NCBI GenBank assembly: GCA_032716605.1
Contig: CM064505.1
Coordinates: forward strand, 50,540,211 to 50,604,210
Reading direction: 5' to 3'
Length of the DNA stretch: 64,000 nucleotides
Origin: Paralithodes platypus
Taxonomy: Eukaryota; Arthropoda; Malacostraca; Decapoda; Lithodidae
Part shown: in pieces, positions 1 to 10,376 of the stretch
How the letters are laid out: the number at the start of each line of letters is the position of its first letter
Position numbering within the stretch: the first letter of the stretch is position 1
The notes under the pieces: generated by a model
Told to the model about the DNA's origin: nothing
Database searches by the model: none
The model's input: only the letters and a program-made list of their open reading frames with translations
Position numbers and translations under genes: made by a program

Positions 1-2
1 AC

Positions 3-1643
3 CCTGTATTCACGTCCAAGCTATTTTTGGTTCCCAAAAGGGACAGTGTTCAGATGAGACCGGTCGTAGACCTGTCTTATCTGAACCTTCACATTCACAA
101 CGAGTCATTTCGAATGTTAACAGTACACCAAATCAGGCTAACACTTCCGCCGGGAGGTTGGATGTGTTCCCTAGACCTGACAGACGCCTATTGGCACGTA
201 TCGGTCAACAAAAGATTTCAAAGGTTTTTGGCCTTACGGATCAGGCACCAAAATTTTGTTTTTCAACGGATGCCATTCGGTTTGAACCTGGCACCTCGAT
301 CATTCACGAAATTAGTCCGGCAAGCCCTGATGCCGTTGCTAAAACAAGGAATCAGAGTTTTGTGGTACCTAGACGACTGGCTGGTGGTGGCAGAGACAGA
401 ACAATTATGCATCAAACATGTCAACATCATTTTAAATCATGTCAAAACTCTAGGGTTCAAGGTAAATCTGGTAAAGTCAAACCTTGTTCCCTCACGAGTA
501 ATTCAGTGGATAGGGCTGGTCTGGGACACGGCTGCTCTCACTCTGAGTCAGAGTGTGGACAATCGCAACAGGTTTCGCAGGAAACTGTTCATGTTTCTTC
601 ACAGTCTGACTACGACACGGAGGGTCTGGGAGTCTCTGGTCGGCTCTCTCAACTGGATTCAACTAACTGTTATGTTGGGCCGGTTGAAAGTAAAACGTTT
701 AATATTGGAAGGCAACAAATATTTCCCACTCTTACCGGCGGGAAAATTATGGCCCATCCCGAAATTAATCCACACCTTACTAGCGGTCTGGGCGAAGAGG
801 GAAACGTTGCACTCAATAATGTCATGGACCTCTCCTCCGCCAACGGTATGGGTAGACACGGATGCGTCAGGCACAATAGGTTGGGGATTTCAGTCAAATC
901 AGGGGCACCAGGGTCAGGGGCTTTGGTCCCACTTAGAAATCTCCCACATCAATGTCAAAGAATTACTAGTCCCCTTGTATTTCCTTCAGGCTCACGGCCC
1001 TGCTTTACGGGGCAAGTCGGTGGCCTTCAGAATGGACAATCTAAACGCAGTTCACTGTATTCAGAAACAGGGGTCAACGAGGTCAAGGAAGTTGCTAAAC
1101 GTGTCGGAAGAGATTTTTACTCTAGCCAACAGACTAGACATTTATCTTCACGCATCTTATCTCCCAGGCGTAGCGAACGTCTGGGCAGACGCTCTGTCCC
1201 GGAGACAGAGCACGACAGTAGAATGGGAGCTCAAGCAACCCATTTTCAACCTAATGATTGCAGAGCTCTCCCATCCACAAGTGGATCTGTTTGCGTCCGA
1301 GGAGACTCACAAACTCCCTCTATACCTCGCCCGCCGGACGAAAACGCCGGCAGGGGGGCCAGACGCCCTAGTGACGGACTGGAACAGATGGAGCTCCATC
1401 TATCTGTTTCCGCCGCCAGATGCGTCACTAATGTGCCACGTAGTGAACAAACTACGAGATTATCGAGGCTTAGTCTCACTAGTCGCGCCCCTGTGGCCGG
1501 CGCAGTTGTGGTACCAGCAATTAAAGACGTGGTGCCCGCACCCGGTGTCGCTCCCGGTCGGGTATTTCCACTTAGACACGATTGGCAACCTAGCGACCTC
1601 GCTGACTTTTGCATTATGGACATTCAGGAGGCCAAGTGGCTAG
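3..1643 (+). CDS. DIRS-like reverse transcriptase/RNase H (5' cut by window)
   Basis: This encodes the polymerase that copies DIRS RNA into DNA. The frame is open from the window edge, so the true start lies outside. Visible motifs are the palm motif CSLDLTDAYWHV, the block RMPFGLNLAP, and the active site WYLDDWLV. RNase H follows, with WVDTDASG, the Glu in INVKEL, the Asp in FRMDNLNAV and WADALSR, so all four acidic positions are present. A conserved C-terminal stretch starting HPQVDLFAS follows RNase H. In some DIRS elements a methyltransferase-like domain sits there, but I cannot confirm one. The same DNA is open in a second frame that leads into the recombinase. Confidence 0.92.
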   Translation, partial: PVFTSKLFLVPKRDSVQMRPVVDLSYLNLHIHNESFRMLTVHQIRLTLPPGGWMCSLDLTDAYWHVSVNKRFQRFLALRIRHQNFVFQRMPFGLNLAPRSFTKLVRQALMPLLKQGIRVLWYLDDWLVVAETEQLCIKHVNIILNHVKTLGFKVNLVKSNLVPSRVIQWIGLVWDTAALTLSQSVDNRNRFRRKLFMFLHSLTTTRRVWESLVGSLNWIQLTVMLGRLKVKRLILEGNKYFPLLPAGKLWPIPKLIHTLLAVWAKRETLHSIMSWTSPPPTVWVDTDASGTIGWGFQSNQGHQGQGLWSHLEISHINVKELLVPLYFLQAHGPALRGKSVAFRMDNLNAVHCIQKQGSTRSRKLLNVSEEIFTLANRLDIYLHASYLPGVANVWADALSRRQSTTVEWELKQPIFNLMIAELSHPQVDLFASEETHKLPLYLARRTKTPAGGPDALVTDWNRWSSIYLFPPPDASLMCHVVNKLRDYRGLVSLVAPLWPAQLWYQQLKTWCPHPVSLPVGYFHLDTIGNLATSLTFALWTFRRPSG

Positions 1644-2596
1644 CACCATACGGTAGAGATGTGACCAATAAATTATTAAATCAATATACTCAGTCTACGA
1701 AACGACAGTATCACTCACATTGGCAAGCCTTTACTTCTTGGATCATTAGAACAGAACAGACTGTGCCATCAGTAGCTTTAGTTTTTAATTATTTAAATTA
1801 TCTGTTTGAGCAGAAACATTTATCTGTGGTAACGTTAAAAAATCACTTAACTGCAATTAGAGTGCCCTTTTTAGACCTTACAGGTCTCTCCATACCGGTG
1901 GCGGAGGAAACAGGTTTTATGAGAGCTTGTTTTAAACTCCGCCCACCTCCCCGTCAGCTCATGCCTACTTGGTCTCTGGACAAAGCTTTGTCTTTACTTC
2001 ACTCTCGTCTGTACCAAAATACTGCAGATTTTGCATTACTCTTAAAAAAGGATGTATTCCTTTTGGCTTTGGCCACCGGGAACAGAGTGTCTGAGCTGGC
2101 GGCGATGAGCAACACACCTAATTGCCTTAGGTTTGGTAGACTTAATGAATGTATTCACATTGCACCTTCCCCGGGATTTGTAGCCAAGAATGAGCACAGT
2201 GCACACGTGTTTTCTGAGTTCACGGTGCCGGTGTTAAAAAGGGGAAAGGTGCATCATAATCTATGTCCAGTGCAAGCTCTAACCAAATATTTGAGAGTAG
2301 CTCCTCTAAACCCCCAAGGTGCTTTATGGGTAGCGAGTACGGGTAAACGCTTACTGAAACGGAGATTAGCTTCTCTTCTGGTCGAAGTCATTAAAGAGAG
2401 TAATCCCGGCGTTGTGGGTCGGGCCCACGATTTACGCAAATGGGCAGCATCTTTACGTTTCCTGAAGAATTTTTCAGTAGAAGATATTTCGTCCACACAG
2501 TTGTGGGCGTCTAATCATACGTTTTTGACTAGATACTTGTCAGTTGCTCTAGACAAACCTTCCTTACCATGTATAGCTTTAAGGCAGAGGGTCTAG
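1616..2596 (+). CDS. DIRS-like tyrosine recombinase (integration enzyme)
   Basis: This is a phage-integrase-type recombinase of about 326 residues, counted from the ATG at 1616. The frame is open upstream all the way to position 2, across the whole RT/RNase H region, so the real start is unknown. The N-terminal core-binding part starts near the sequence QYTQSTKRQY. The catalytic part shows the first Arg in ATGNRVSEL, the HxxR box in AHDLRKWA, a Trp/His region LWASNHTF and the nucleophilic Tyr in TRYLSVAL. The recombinase is expected to insert a circular DNA copy without target duplication. It overlaps the end of RT/RNase H by 28 bases. No stop or frameshift is visible, unlike in DIRS-B and DIRS-C. 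Confidence 0.9.
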   Translation: MDIQEAKWLAPYGRDVTNKLLNQYTQSTKRQYHSHWQAFTSWIIRTEQTVPSVALVFNYLNYLFEQKHLSVVTLKNHLTAIRVPFLDLTGLSIPVAEETGFMRACFKLRPPPRQLMPTWSLDKALSLLHSRLYQNTADFALLLKKDVFLLALATGNRVSELAAMSNTPNCLRFGRLNECIHIAPSPGFVAKNEHSAHVFSEFTVPVLKRGKVHHNLCPVQALTKYLRVAPLNPQGALWVASTGKRLLKRRLASLLVEVIKESNPGVVGRAHDLRKWAASLRFLKNFSVEDISSTQLWASNHTFLTRYLSVALDKPSLPCIALRQRV

Positions 2597-3150
2597 GTGG
2601 CCCTTCAGTCACTTTTGTTTACTTTCAAGAAAAGGGGGGGGGGGGTGCAGTCAGTTAACATAGGACACCCTAGACCCCGCCGGAGTGTGAGAGCTGTGAT
2701 ACAATTTATGGTTAATGTGATATGAAAATTTCTCTGCGAGAAATTGTGCTAGTACAATGTTAGTACAAAACAACGGGGTTGTTATAGTAGTATTAGCTGC
2801 GAAAGCAATTTAATATTAAACAGTGAAGATCTTTTGCAAATTATCTCCACGATTATTTTGGGGTTTATTATGTGCACATGTAAACTTATAACTTGTTATT
2901 TTTGTCACCACTCGTTGAGTGGGGTGCCTTTGTAACTACAGATCTGTTCACAGAATCTTCAGAGTTACCCTTTTTTGTCAAGCAGGCTTCTTTGAAGCAC
3001 GCACCTGCCTGAACCCCTTTCTTGTATATATATGGGCTGCGCCGTATTAAATATATTTTCAAAGTAAGAATACTATGTGGTTGTTTTTATTATCTGCTTT
3101 TCTAGAGTTATGATATGATTACGAATGTCCCCCTCCAGTCTTAGAAATCA
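2597..3150 (+). other. DIRS-A noncoding 3' region
   Basis: There is no plausible gene here. A run of about 13 G near 2630 recurs as a C-run in the minus-strand copies (about 31979 and 41183). The rest is AT-rich and collinear with the same region of DIRS-B and DIRS-C. Confidence 0.7.
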
Positions 3151-3256
3151 GGCATGTTCGTCAATGATGGAGGGGCCACTAATAAATTATAGGTTTGACT
3201 CCTGTAAGGAGATAAAGAAAACCTAATATTTAGTAGTGGCCCCGTAATCATTGACG
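3151..3256 (+). repeat. DIRS-A internal complementary region (ICR)
   Basis: This stretch joins the two element tips back to back. It reads the left tip (inverted copy of the start) into the right tip, with the AGTGGCCCC motif in opposite orientations on the two sides. The same joint occurs in DIRS-B (31361-31466) and DIRS-C (40564-40669). In DIRS elements the ICR is thought to template completion of the DNA ends and circle formation. Confidence 0.8.
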
Positions 3257-3329
3257 ACTGGGGCCCTCCCGACCATCCCCTTCCCATTCGTTGATGTATT
3301 AAGGAATTTGGTTTACTTGATATGTCAGT

Positions 3330-3679
3330 GAAGGAAGAATGACGCCTGAATCAGCGTCTGGTCAAAGATCCACACAAGTACATCCACGATATGATGGAAA
3401 GCTTATTGGATAGTTATTCTTATTTTCTTTTTGTTTTTATTTTTTACGAAGTTTTTTCGTAGTGAGAACCCAATTCATAATGACTGAAGCCATGAGTGAG
3501 GTCGCGTGCGCTCATGATGAAGGCTCCTCAGTTTTTAAATGCTCTGCGCGGTAGATTCAAACTACGGCGGATTAGTGTTTGAAGAGGATGCCTTATGTAA
3601 TAGGCATGTTCGTCAATGATTACGGGGCCACTACTAAATATTAGGTTTTCTTTATCTCCTTACAGGAGTCAAACCTATA
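3330..3679 (+). repeat. DIRS-A right inverted terminal repeat
   Basis: It begins at GAAGGAAGAATGACGCC and matches, inverted, the low-coordinate ends of DIRS-B and DIRS-C. The last 40 or so bases form a predicted hairpin (arms TAGGTTT/AAACCTA outside CTCCT/AGGAG) that is absent from the left tip. Confidence 0.8.
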
Positions 3680-4224
3680 TTATTACTTTTTCTACGATAA
3701 TAGGATAACTAACCTATTAATATAATTCTGTACATTCATCGTAAACTTGATAGAATACTTTCTAATATTGAATACCCTGATGCACATCCAGACCTTCACT
3801 TCTTCCTTTGTTACCTTCATTCCCGGGATTCCCCACCTACAATTTAAAGCCCCGAAACCTTGACCACAAACAAAAGTTATATTATCCCGAGAACCTCATA
3901 ACTCTGTTCTTTTCTAGGATATGAAGAATAAGCCTTCACTCAAAACTTTTTCATTTAAAATACCACCTTTGTATAATACTCCCTTATCATTGAGTTATTT
4001 ATCAAATAAGTAGCATTGACCTCACATTAGAGCAAGAAGGACTCTCTATCCTAACAGAGAATGCGCACCTGCGCCCTTGCTACATTCAAATGGTGAACGG
4101 GTACCCCTCAGTAATCGTCAACACTATGCCGGGAAAATCGGAGAGGAGTAAGCAATTTTGAGGCTTCTTATTACTGGCATACCGAGTATAAGAAACCTCA
4201 AGATTACCCTTCCACTCAGTTGGA

Positions 4225-5140
4225 TATAACGGCATGCCGAACATCTACTTGTCTGAGGAGTCAAAAACCCTATTAAAGGATCGTTGTTGATTGTGGCATG
4301 CCATCAGTTAACATCGAAGCCTCTAATAGGCTTTACCTTCAGTACTAAAAATTTAAATAGCCAGGCCTGCCTACGCTTCAACATTTTATTACTGTACATA
4401 CGGTAACTGTATCCTATTAACAAGATTTCTGTTATTGTGTGGCATGCCAACAATTGACACAGAGACCTTTTCTAGGTTACGTGTCCTATTGGAAGGATCT
4501 TTGTTATTACTTTGTTATTACTGGCATGCCAGTGACTAACATAGATGCCTTTAATAGGTTCTACTCTTAATAGTAGAGAGTTGGAAGAATCAGGACTGCC
4601 TTACTTTTATTATTCTATTATTAAAAGTTAACACACCCCAAAGTATCCTAGTCCCAGGAGCTTTGTTATTGTATGGCATGCCAACAATTAACATAGAGAC
4701 CTTGGCTAAGGTACTGTGTCCTACTGAAAGGATCTTTGTTATTACTGGCATGCCAGTAGTTAACATAGACGCCTTTTAATAGGTTCTACTCTTAGTAGTA
4801 GAGAGTTGAAGGACTCAGGCATGCCTTACCTTCAATAGTCTACTACTAAGAGTTAACACTCTAACTCCTCGCAAGAGATCTGGACTGCCACGATCTACTG
4901 TGTGGGTAAAGGCTTGCGAGACACCCTCACTGGCACTCTGCACAAAGTCCTAGGTGTACTCAGCCTGTTGGCATGCCACAGAACTAGTACAACTAAAAGG
5001 TTTAAACACCGCACCCCACCTTCTTCCAAGAGACCTGGACTGCCACGGTCACTTGGAGAAATAAGGGCTTGGCGAGATACCTTCACAGGCACTATGCATA
5101 TACAAGTCCTAGGTGCATTTTGTTTATGGCATGCCATAAG
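4225..5140 (+). repeat. Imperfect tandem repeats rich in the palindrome GGCATGCC
   Basis: The 8-base palindrome GGCATGCC occurs at least eight times, for example near 4233, 4297, 4441, 4522, 4674, 4746, 4970 and 5127. Longer units repeat around it: 4438-4635 is echoed by 4670-4860, including the stretch GGTTCTACTCTTA. The longest short ORFs here have no recognisable domain and are probably chance. Confidence 0.65.
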
Positions 5141-5574
5141 ACTTTGCAACTAAAAGGTCTAAACACCGCCCCAGATTCCTTGAACCTCTTATAAGAGTCA
5201 GAGGCAGACAAGAAGGACACTTCCACAGTCTCCTCGCGTTAGCCCGATATAGTGCTATTTCATCATGACCGAGGCACTATATTAAAGACTTCACTCCAAG
5301 AGCACCTTAACGGAATTTCATCAACGGTTAACATAACGGTCAGGATAGAGTGTTCTTACCAAAGCTATAGGCTCAGAATACTCGTGTTAGTCCGATGTGG
5401 TGCCCAACTGTTTAATTATAGTTACGGAGCCACATTTAAGACCTCAAACCCATTAACCAAACTGTAAACTACTTCACACGACCGGTCACCCTAGACGGCC
5501 CACAGAGACTCAGAAGACTACAAGCAGCAACTGAATTCAGAAACTATGAAAATCAACCTTGGAAAAGTGAAGTA

Positions 5575-6123
5575 TGTTGATACCAAATGACGAGGTAAAC
5601 AAAATGAATCAGAGTCCCTCGATACTAAGCTATTGAGCAATACCAGTGCGCACGGTATATGAAGAAATAAGTTAGAGTTTATATATAGCCTAAAACTCTG
5701 CCAAATTCCTAATATCCAGAAATAAGTTAGAGTCCCTCAAGTCTCTTATGAGATAAATCTTCAAAAGTGTTAAGTAATGCGAGTCTGTAGAAACTGGCTC
5801 GATATTTAAGTGTACAAGTGTTAAGCTAAAAATTAGCATAACTCTCGACTCTACAAGGAATTTCTGATTAAAACTCAAATAAGACTAATCTGAGCATATA
5901 TTAACTCTGCCATAATTCTGACCAGTGATAACTAAGTTAGAGTCCACAAGCACCTTATTTTGAAATAAATCAGTACGAGTGTTAAGAACTCGAGTCCCTC
6001 GATGCCGACTCAATTAATATGTGTATCAGTGTTAACCTAAGTGATAATACACCTTACCTGACTCTAAGTGGATTTGAGATTAAACTCCAAATAAACCCAA
6101 AATCCATCACTATCGACTCTGCC

Positions 6124-6155
<32 letters not shown>

Positions 6156-6890
6156 TTATTTCAGACTCACACAGTACAGAGGGGACCATACTGGGGTCCA
6201 TATATACCTTACAGTAACATAAATATATATAAGCTACTGTACATAGGCTACATAAAATAAAAAGAAATTAAATAATACCCAGCTTGCTATCATGTAGTTC
6301 ACAGCACTGCCTCAACCAAAAACAGTGGTCATCAAACTAGTGTGTTATCAAAACCACTGTCCTAATTGTGTACAGTACCATGCCTCACATCATTTAGCTT
6401 CCGGTACAGTATGTTGCTACAGTACAGTATAGGAATATCGTACTGTACTGCACTATGAGGTTCAGTACCGGTATGCTAATTCTGTAGAGTAGCAGACCTG
6501 AAATCATTACTTAAGGTTAAATATAGAGCAACTTCCTCCAGTGTGCCTGGATCCTAGGGGTGTACACTATGCTTGGAGTTTGTAGCATTTTAATTATACT
6601 GTTCTCAGAAGTGTTAAGGCGCTGAATGAATTTATATGTTAGCTTTCTAATGAGTGATTGGTAACAGTGTAAGTTCATATAGGCACATAGCGTACTTGTA
6701 CTCTCATATTTTGAGAGCCCCAGAAACATTTTCATGATATTGTGATATGAGATACTTAGTCTATTCCCTGTCATTTTCTTATAGTTCCACCATAGTTGTG
6801 CTGTATACATTGGTGAGCAGTAGGAGTTGAACAATGGTATTGTCATCAAGGCAAAATAAGTTAGAGTCCACAATTCCCGAATTTCAAGAT
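5575..6890 (+). repeat. Degenerate tandem repeat of about 210 bases
   Basis: Copies of ACTCTGCCA followed about 30 bases later by AAGTTAGAGTCC start near 5696, 5909 and 6117. The third copy is split by a LINE 3' fragment, and its remainder resumes near 6855. No coding signal is seen. Confidence 0.6.
6124..6855 (-). mobile_element. 5'-truncated 3' end of LINE-A
   Basis: On the minus strand this encodes the last part of the LINE-A reverse transcriptase ORF (6517-6873 region, ending QAHWRKLLYI). A 3' UTR and an (ATT)n/(TAA)n tail near 6124-6155 follow. It matches the ends of the LINE-A copies at 29293-29872 and 30114-30930 almost base for base. It sits inside a tandem repeat copy. 5' truncation with a simple-repeat tail is what target-primed reverse transcription produces. 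Confidence 0.85.
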
Positions 6891-7189
6891 TTAACTATAT
6901 ACACCAGAGCGCAAAGTGATTATAGTGTATAACTTCTGACTACATTACCTCTACTTAACCTCGTCAATAAATATAACTACTTAAACAGATTTGAACATTA
7001 AGTAGTCATTAGGTACTCGCCCATTTTTCCAAAGGTATCTTTCACTACGGAAATACATAGATCTTGATTTATTGTTAACTGAATAGTAAATTAATATATT
7101 GAATAGAACTGAGCTCCATCTAGATCCGTGATCGTGATTAGAATAATAATAATTGGTTGCATACTCATAGCTCTCATGTTAAACACATT

Positions 7190-7238
<49 letters not shown>

Positions 7239-7398
7239 ATTTAGAGTGTAAGCGAAATAATCTGTCACACAAACTATATTTTGTTGTATATGTCCTCTAT
7301 TGTATTATTTGCATGTAACTGTATGAACTCTGATATCCCAGTCTCGAAAGAACTCACCTTATCCAATTGTTAAACCTGAATAAAATCAGGGCATAACA

Positions 7399-8161
7399 TT
7401 GACCTTGAACCCCAGGGATTGTACATGATCTAGAATTTGAGTGACATGATTCTTGCATTGATTCTCTGATTCCGCCCCTACTAGCCGGTCGTCTAGATAC
7501 CACAACACCTTGATCCCTTGATTTAGAAGTGTTAATAAAGCTTGTCGGACTAATTTGGTAAATATTCTCGGTGCTAGGTTCAATCCGAAGGGCATCCGCT
7601 GAAAGACATAAGTCTGATGCTTTATCCTCAAGGCGAGGAATTTTTGGAACCTTTTGTTTACCGGGACATGCCAATAGGCTTCTGTCAGGTCTAACGAGCA
7701 CATCCAGCCTTGCGGCGGAAGTGTTAGCCGCATTTGGTTCACAGTGAGCATCCTGAAATATGCGTTGTGAATATGTTCGTTCAAATGAGATAGGTCTATG
7801 ACCGGTCTCATCTGAACACTGTCCTTCTTTGGTACGAGAAAAAGTTTGGATGTGTAAACTGGGCAAGTTGGATTGACCGGGACAATGATATGCTTGGTGA
7901 TCATTTCCTGGACTAGTGACTCCACCTCTAAAGAAACATGAATTATTTCGAGTGGTTGACGTAAACGAGGTTGTCGGAGCCACTGCCAGGTTATGCCCTT
8001 GCGTACCACTGTCCTTACCCAAGTCCGCCGGGGCCAAGCCCGATGACACACCCAAAATGACCCAGTTACTTGACTGGGCTTGTTCGGTGTAACTACACTC
8101 TGATCCAACTCGCCCACGACAGGCCCCGGGAGTGAGAGAGTTTGTGATATAACTAGTTTTT
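7399..8161 (-). pseudogene. DIRS-D reverse transcriptase fragment
   Basis: This is a diverged relative of the DIRS-A/B/C polymerase. The frame shows CSLDLTEAYWHV, RMPFGLNLAP and WYLDDRLV, then is cut at GFKVN where the long LTR begins, so RNase H and recombinase are missing. The Trp after YLDD is changed to Arg. A second frame over the same bases (7354-8055) is also open. The fragment continues upstream into a gag-like part (8162-9204). It is non-functional. Confidence 0.88.
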
Positions 8162-9204
8162 TTAGGGTGGTTGGGTAGAGGTAGACAGCTGGCTAGCTTT
8201 GGCAGGAGTCGAACCTTGCCCTGACTTGTGTTTGGGTTGACCTTTAAACCATCTTCCTAACCCTTTCCCTTGCTTACCTCTGGCCTGAGTGCTGCCCTGT
8301 GCCGGAGGAGACCTTGAGCCCTGAAAGAACTTAGACCCACTAGGTTGAGTCTTCTGATTTACTTTAGGCTTAGCATATGGTTTGGCAAATTTGAAATGTT
8401 CCTTCCTAGCTGAGGAAGCACCCGGCCTAGAGGCATCTACCAAATTAAACACTGTTTGCCAAGTAGGCCTATTAGAGCAAACTAATGTGGGCGTAAGCAC
8501 TGGTGACAAAATTACCCGGCGACCAATGTCTTCCGGCAACTTCTTGACCAGGTAGAATCTGAGGTTTTGACGTGCACGAACTGCCTCTAATAAGGCTGTC
8601 CTGACGTCGCCCAATGACTGAATAAAATTTTGTAGCATCAGATGCCGTGATAATTCCATTGCTTTCTTGGCATCGGAATCAGTAATAGCCTGTATAGTTC
8701 TAATGAGAGACTTGGCAACCTGTCGGCTCAGCAGAAACTAGGAAAATAGTCGCAATGCCTTTTGGCGCTATTTGAAATCTTTATCTAAATGCACCGGGGG
8801 TGGAGTTGAAGAGGGTTCATTCAATTCCCACAAAGACAATTTAGGTGCTGACAAAATATTTAAAATGGCAGGAGGACTCCCCTCGGCTTTTGCAACTGGC
8901 AATCAAAACCAAGAATGAGTTTCCTGCGGAATTTGATGGGATGACTTAGAAGTAGCCTAATAGTAGCTGCAAACTGCTGAGTCTCTGTTTCCCAGTCTAC
9001 CCCCGGATCTGTGTCCACCTGCCCCATCTGCAAGACTGGGTTGCCGGACTGATCGTTAACCGGAATTGTGTCCAATTCTAGCGTTAGCAAAGCAAGAGCT
9101 TTTACGTCATTTAAGCCGTCGACCTTTGTCCAGTCCGCATAAAGTCGTGCAGAGGAGGGAGGTGGGAGAGCTGGAGTGGAAGAATACACAAAATAGTCAA
9201 ATGC
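8162..9204 (-). pseudogene. DIRS-D gag-like ORF, C-terminal and middle parts
   Basis: Two open pieces (8162-8659 and 8860-9213) align with the gag-like ORF of DIRS-B. Shared landmarks are FVYSSTPALP, GFNDIK-like spacing, SLGDVRTALLEAVRARQNLR and a basic Ser/Gln/Gly-rich tail. The region 8660-8860 is the same ORF, shifted by small indels. It is separated from its own upstream part (27488-27655) by the 18-kb gypsy block. The role is presumed structural (Gag-like), with no recognised domain. Confidence 0.75.
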
Positions 9205-10376
9205 CAGGTCCAAATTTGAATGCGAGATATTCTTTGTACAATGAGCAGCTCTCTAACTGGATAGGTATACCTTAAACTTTAAATAAAGAGACAACACGGC
9301 AGGATAATAAGCACACAGGTAACAAGTTAACATGGGTTTTATTCAGTTTAACACCTGGTTCATGGAGGAGCAAGACATATATTTTATACCTGTAACCTGG
9401 AGATCATCAATAACAATAAGAATAATTAAGACATACAATAATAAGGTTATCAAGTAAGCAATAGGAGTCGGACAATGGGTCCGGACTCAAGGTAATAATA
9501 ATACTCCTAGGATACAATTATAAGGTATACAAAATGGTGGAGGTACACCTCCTACCCAAATAGATCTCAGAGAGGATCTCAACAAAAGACAAGAGTGCAG
9601 TAATGGCAAATGCCGTCTGGATCATGCAATGATGTCCCCGGCATATAGTGACGTTAACTGACTCTAAAGCAATAATGGCCAAGTGGTCATCAACAATGAA
9701 GTGGGCTCGGAAAGGCTCACAAATTATATTAATACTATAGGTGTGCTAGATCTCACCTGGAAAAGATTAATCCTTAACTCTAATTGTGTACTAGCGAGGT
9801 GCTGAAGGCTGAGGCAACAATCGTCGGGAGCTGAGATAGAGTGAAATCTATTCGAGTTATGAACCTGACAGAATGTTAAATGAATTAGGCTAGAAGTTAT
9901 ACAAAGGAACTAGATTACGTGTAAATATGTGTTTGTGTTTGATGCTATGGGTCTTATATAGGCACGCCCCCTCTGTCGGACTATGGGAGACCAATAACCG
10001 GGGAAGGTGCGTATATAAGGATCCCCTGATAGGTATGTATAATGTGTCCCGGCAAGTGGGCTAATTAACGTCAATTTAATTAGGGAGAAGAAAGACCTCT
10101 CGCAAGACGTAATGTTAATGAGAACCCCTGAAGATAACTTCTACCACAACCCTGAGTCAACTCTATACCCATAAACTATACAAAAGCACTTAAAGGAGAG
10201 CTGTAGTGAAGAGGAGTGCCCGTAGATCGAGGGAGGATCCAGTAGTCCGGAGGGCGGCTGGGCGTGATAACTCCGGAAGTTGGTCCAGGGGTGGCGGCTG
10301 GGCGTGATGACTCCAGCTACTGGTCCAGGGTGAGTCACAAGATGATTCCTCAGACCTTGGCGCCTACCACGGGACA
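9205..10376 (-). repeat. Gypsy-type element, 3' LTR
   Basis: It is nearly identical to 21543-23001 over its whole length, apart from a LINE insertion in that copy. I place the inner end (minus orientation start) at TGTCCCGTGG by the TGT...ACA rule, but homology continues to about 10467 because both LTRs have the same ORF3 flank. The outer end reads GGACCTGGCA instead of GGACCGGGCATAACA, so a few terminal bases are lost. No clear target duplication is seen. Confidence 0.8.

Larger units (their letters stand above)
1..3679 (+). mobile_element. DIRS-A: DIRS-like tyrosine-recombinase retrotransposon, 3' part
   Basis: The window opens inside this element, so its left end and gag are missing. In order it holds RT/RNase H, a tyrosine recombinase in an overlapping frame, a noncoding 3' region with a G-run near 2630, an internal complementary region (3151-3256) and a right terminal repeat (3330-3679). 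The same order is seen on the minus strand in DIRS-B and DIRS-C. RT with a YLDD box plus a tyrosine recombinase, instead of an integrase, defines the DIRS group. Both long frames are open to their ends, which makes this the best-preserved visible copy. It ends at about 3679 inside an LTR-like sequence. Confidence 0.9.
3680..7398 (+). mobile_element. Long LTR-like sequence, probably a solo LTR, with DIRS-A and a LINE end inserted in it
   Basis: The right end reads AACCTGAATAAAATCAGG then GCATAACA. It closely resembles the end of the LTR at 59150 (GTTAAACCTG...CAGGGCATAACA), and weaker similarity runs back to about 3890 against about 56995. No primer site or gag follows. The neighbour is the RT of DIRS-D, broken after GFKVN, so this appears to be a lone LTR inserted there. 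Its left part is replaced in the window by DIRS-A. It holds two families of degenerate internal repeats and an (AT)n tract near 7196. No gene is seen in it. Confidence 0.55.

Noticed and set aside
1246..1623. Antisense open frames inside DIRS RT/RNase H (also 33004-33300 and 42695-42991)
   Set aside because: They recur in every copy only because they lie opposite the same RT codons; no domain or start context supports them.
4225..5140. CRISPR array or satellite
   Set aside because: The palindromes are spaced irregularly, the spacers are not unique units of even length, and the DNA is from an animal genome. They are internal repeats of an LTR.
4225..5140. p53-type response elements
   Set aside because: GGCATGCC resembles a half-site core, but the flanking purines and pyrimidines do not fit the RRRCWWGYYY pattern.
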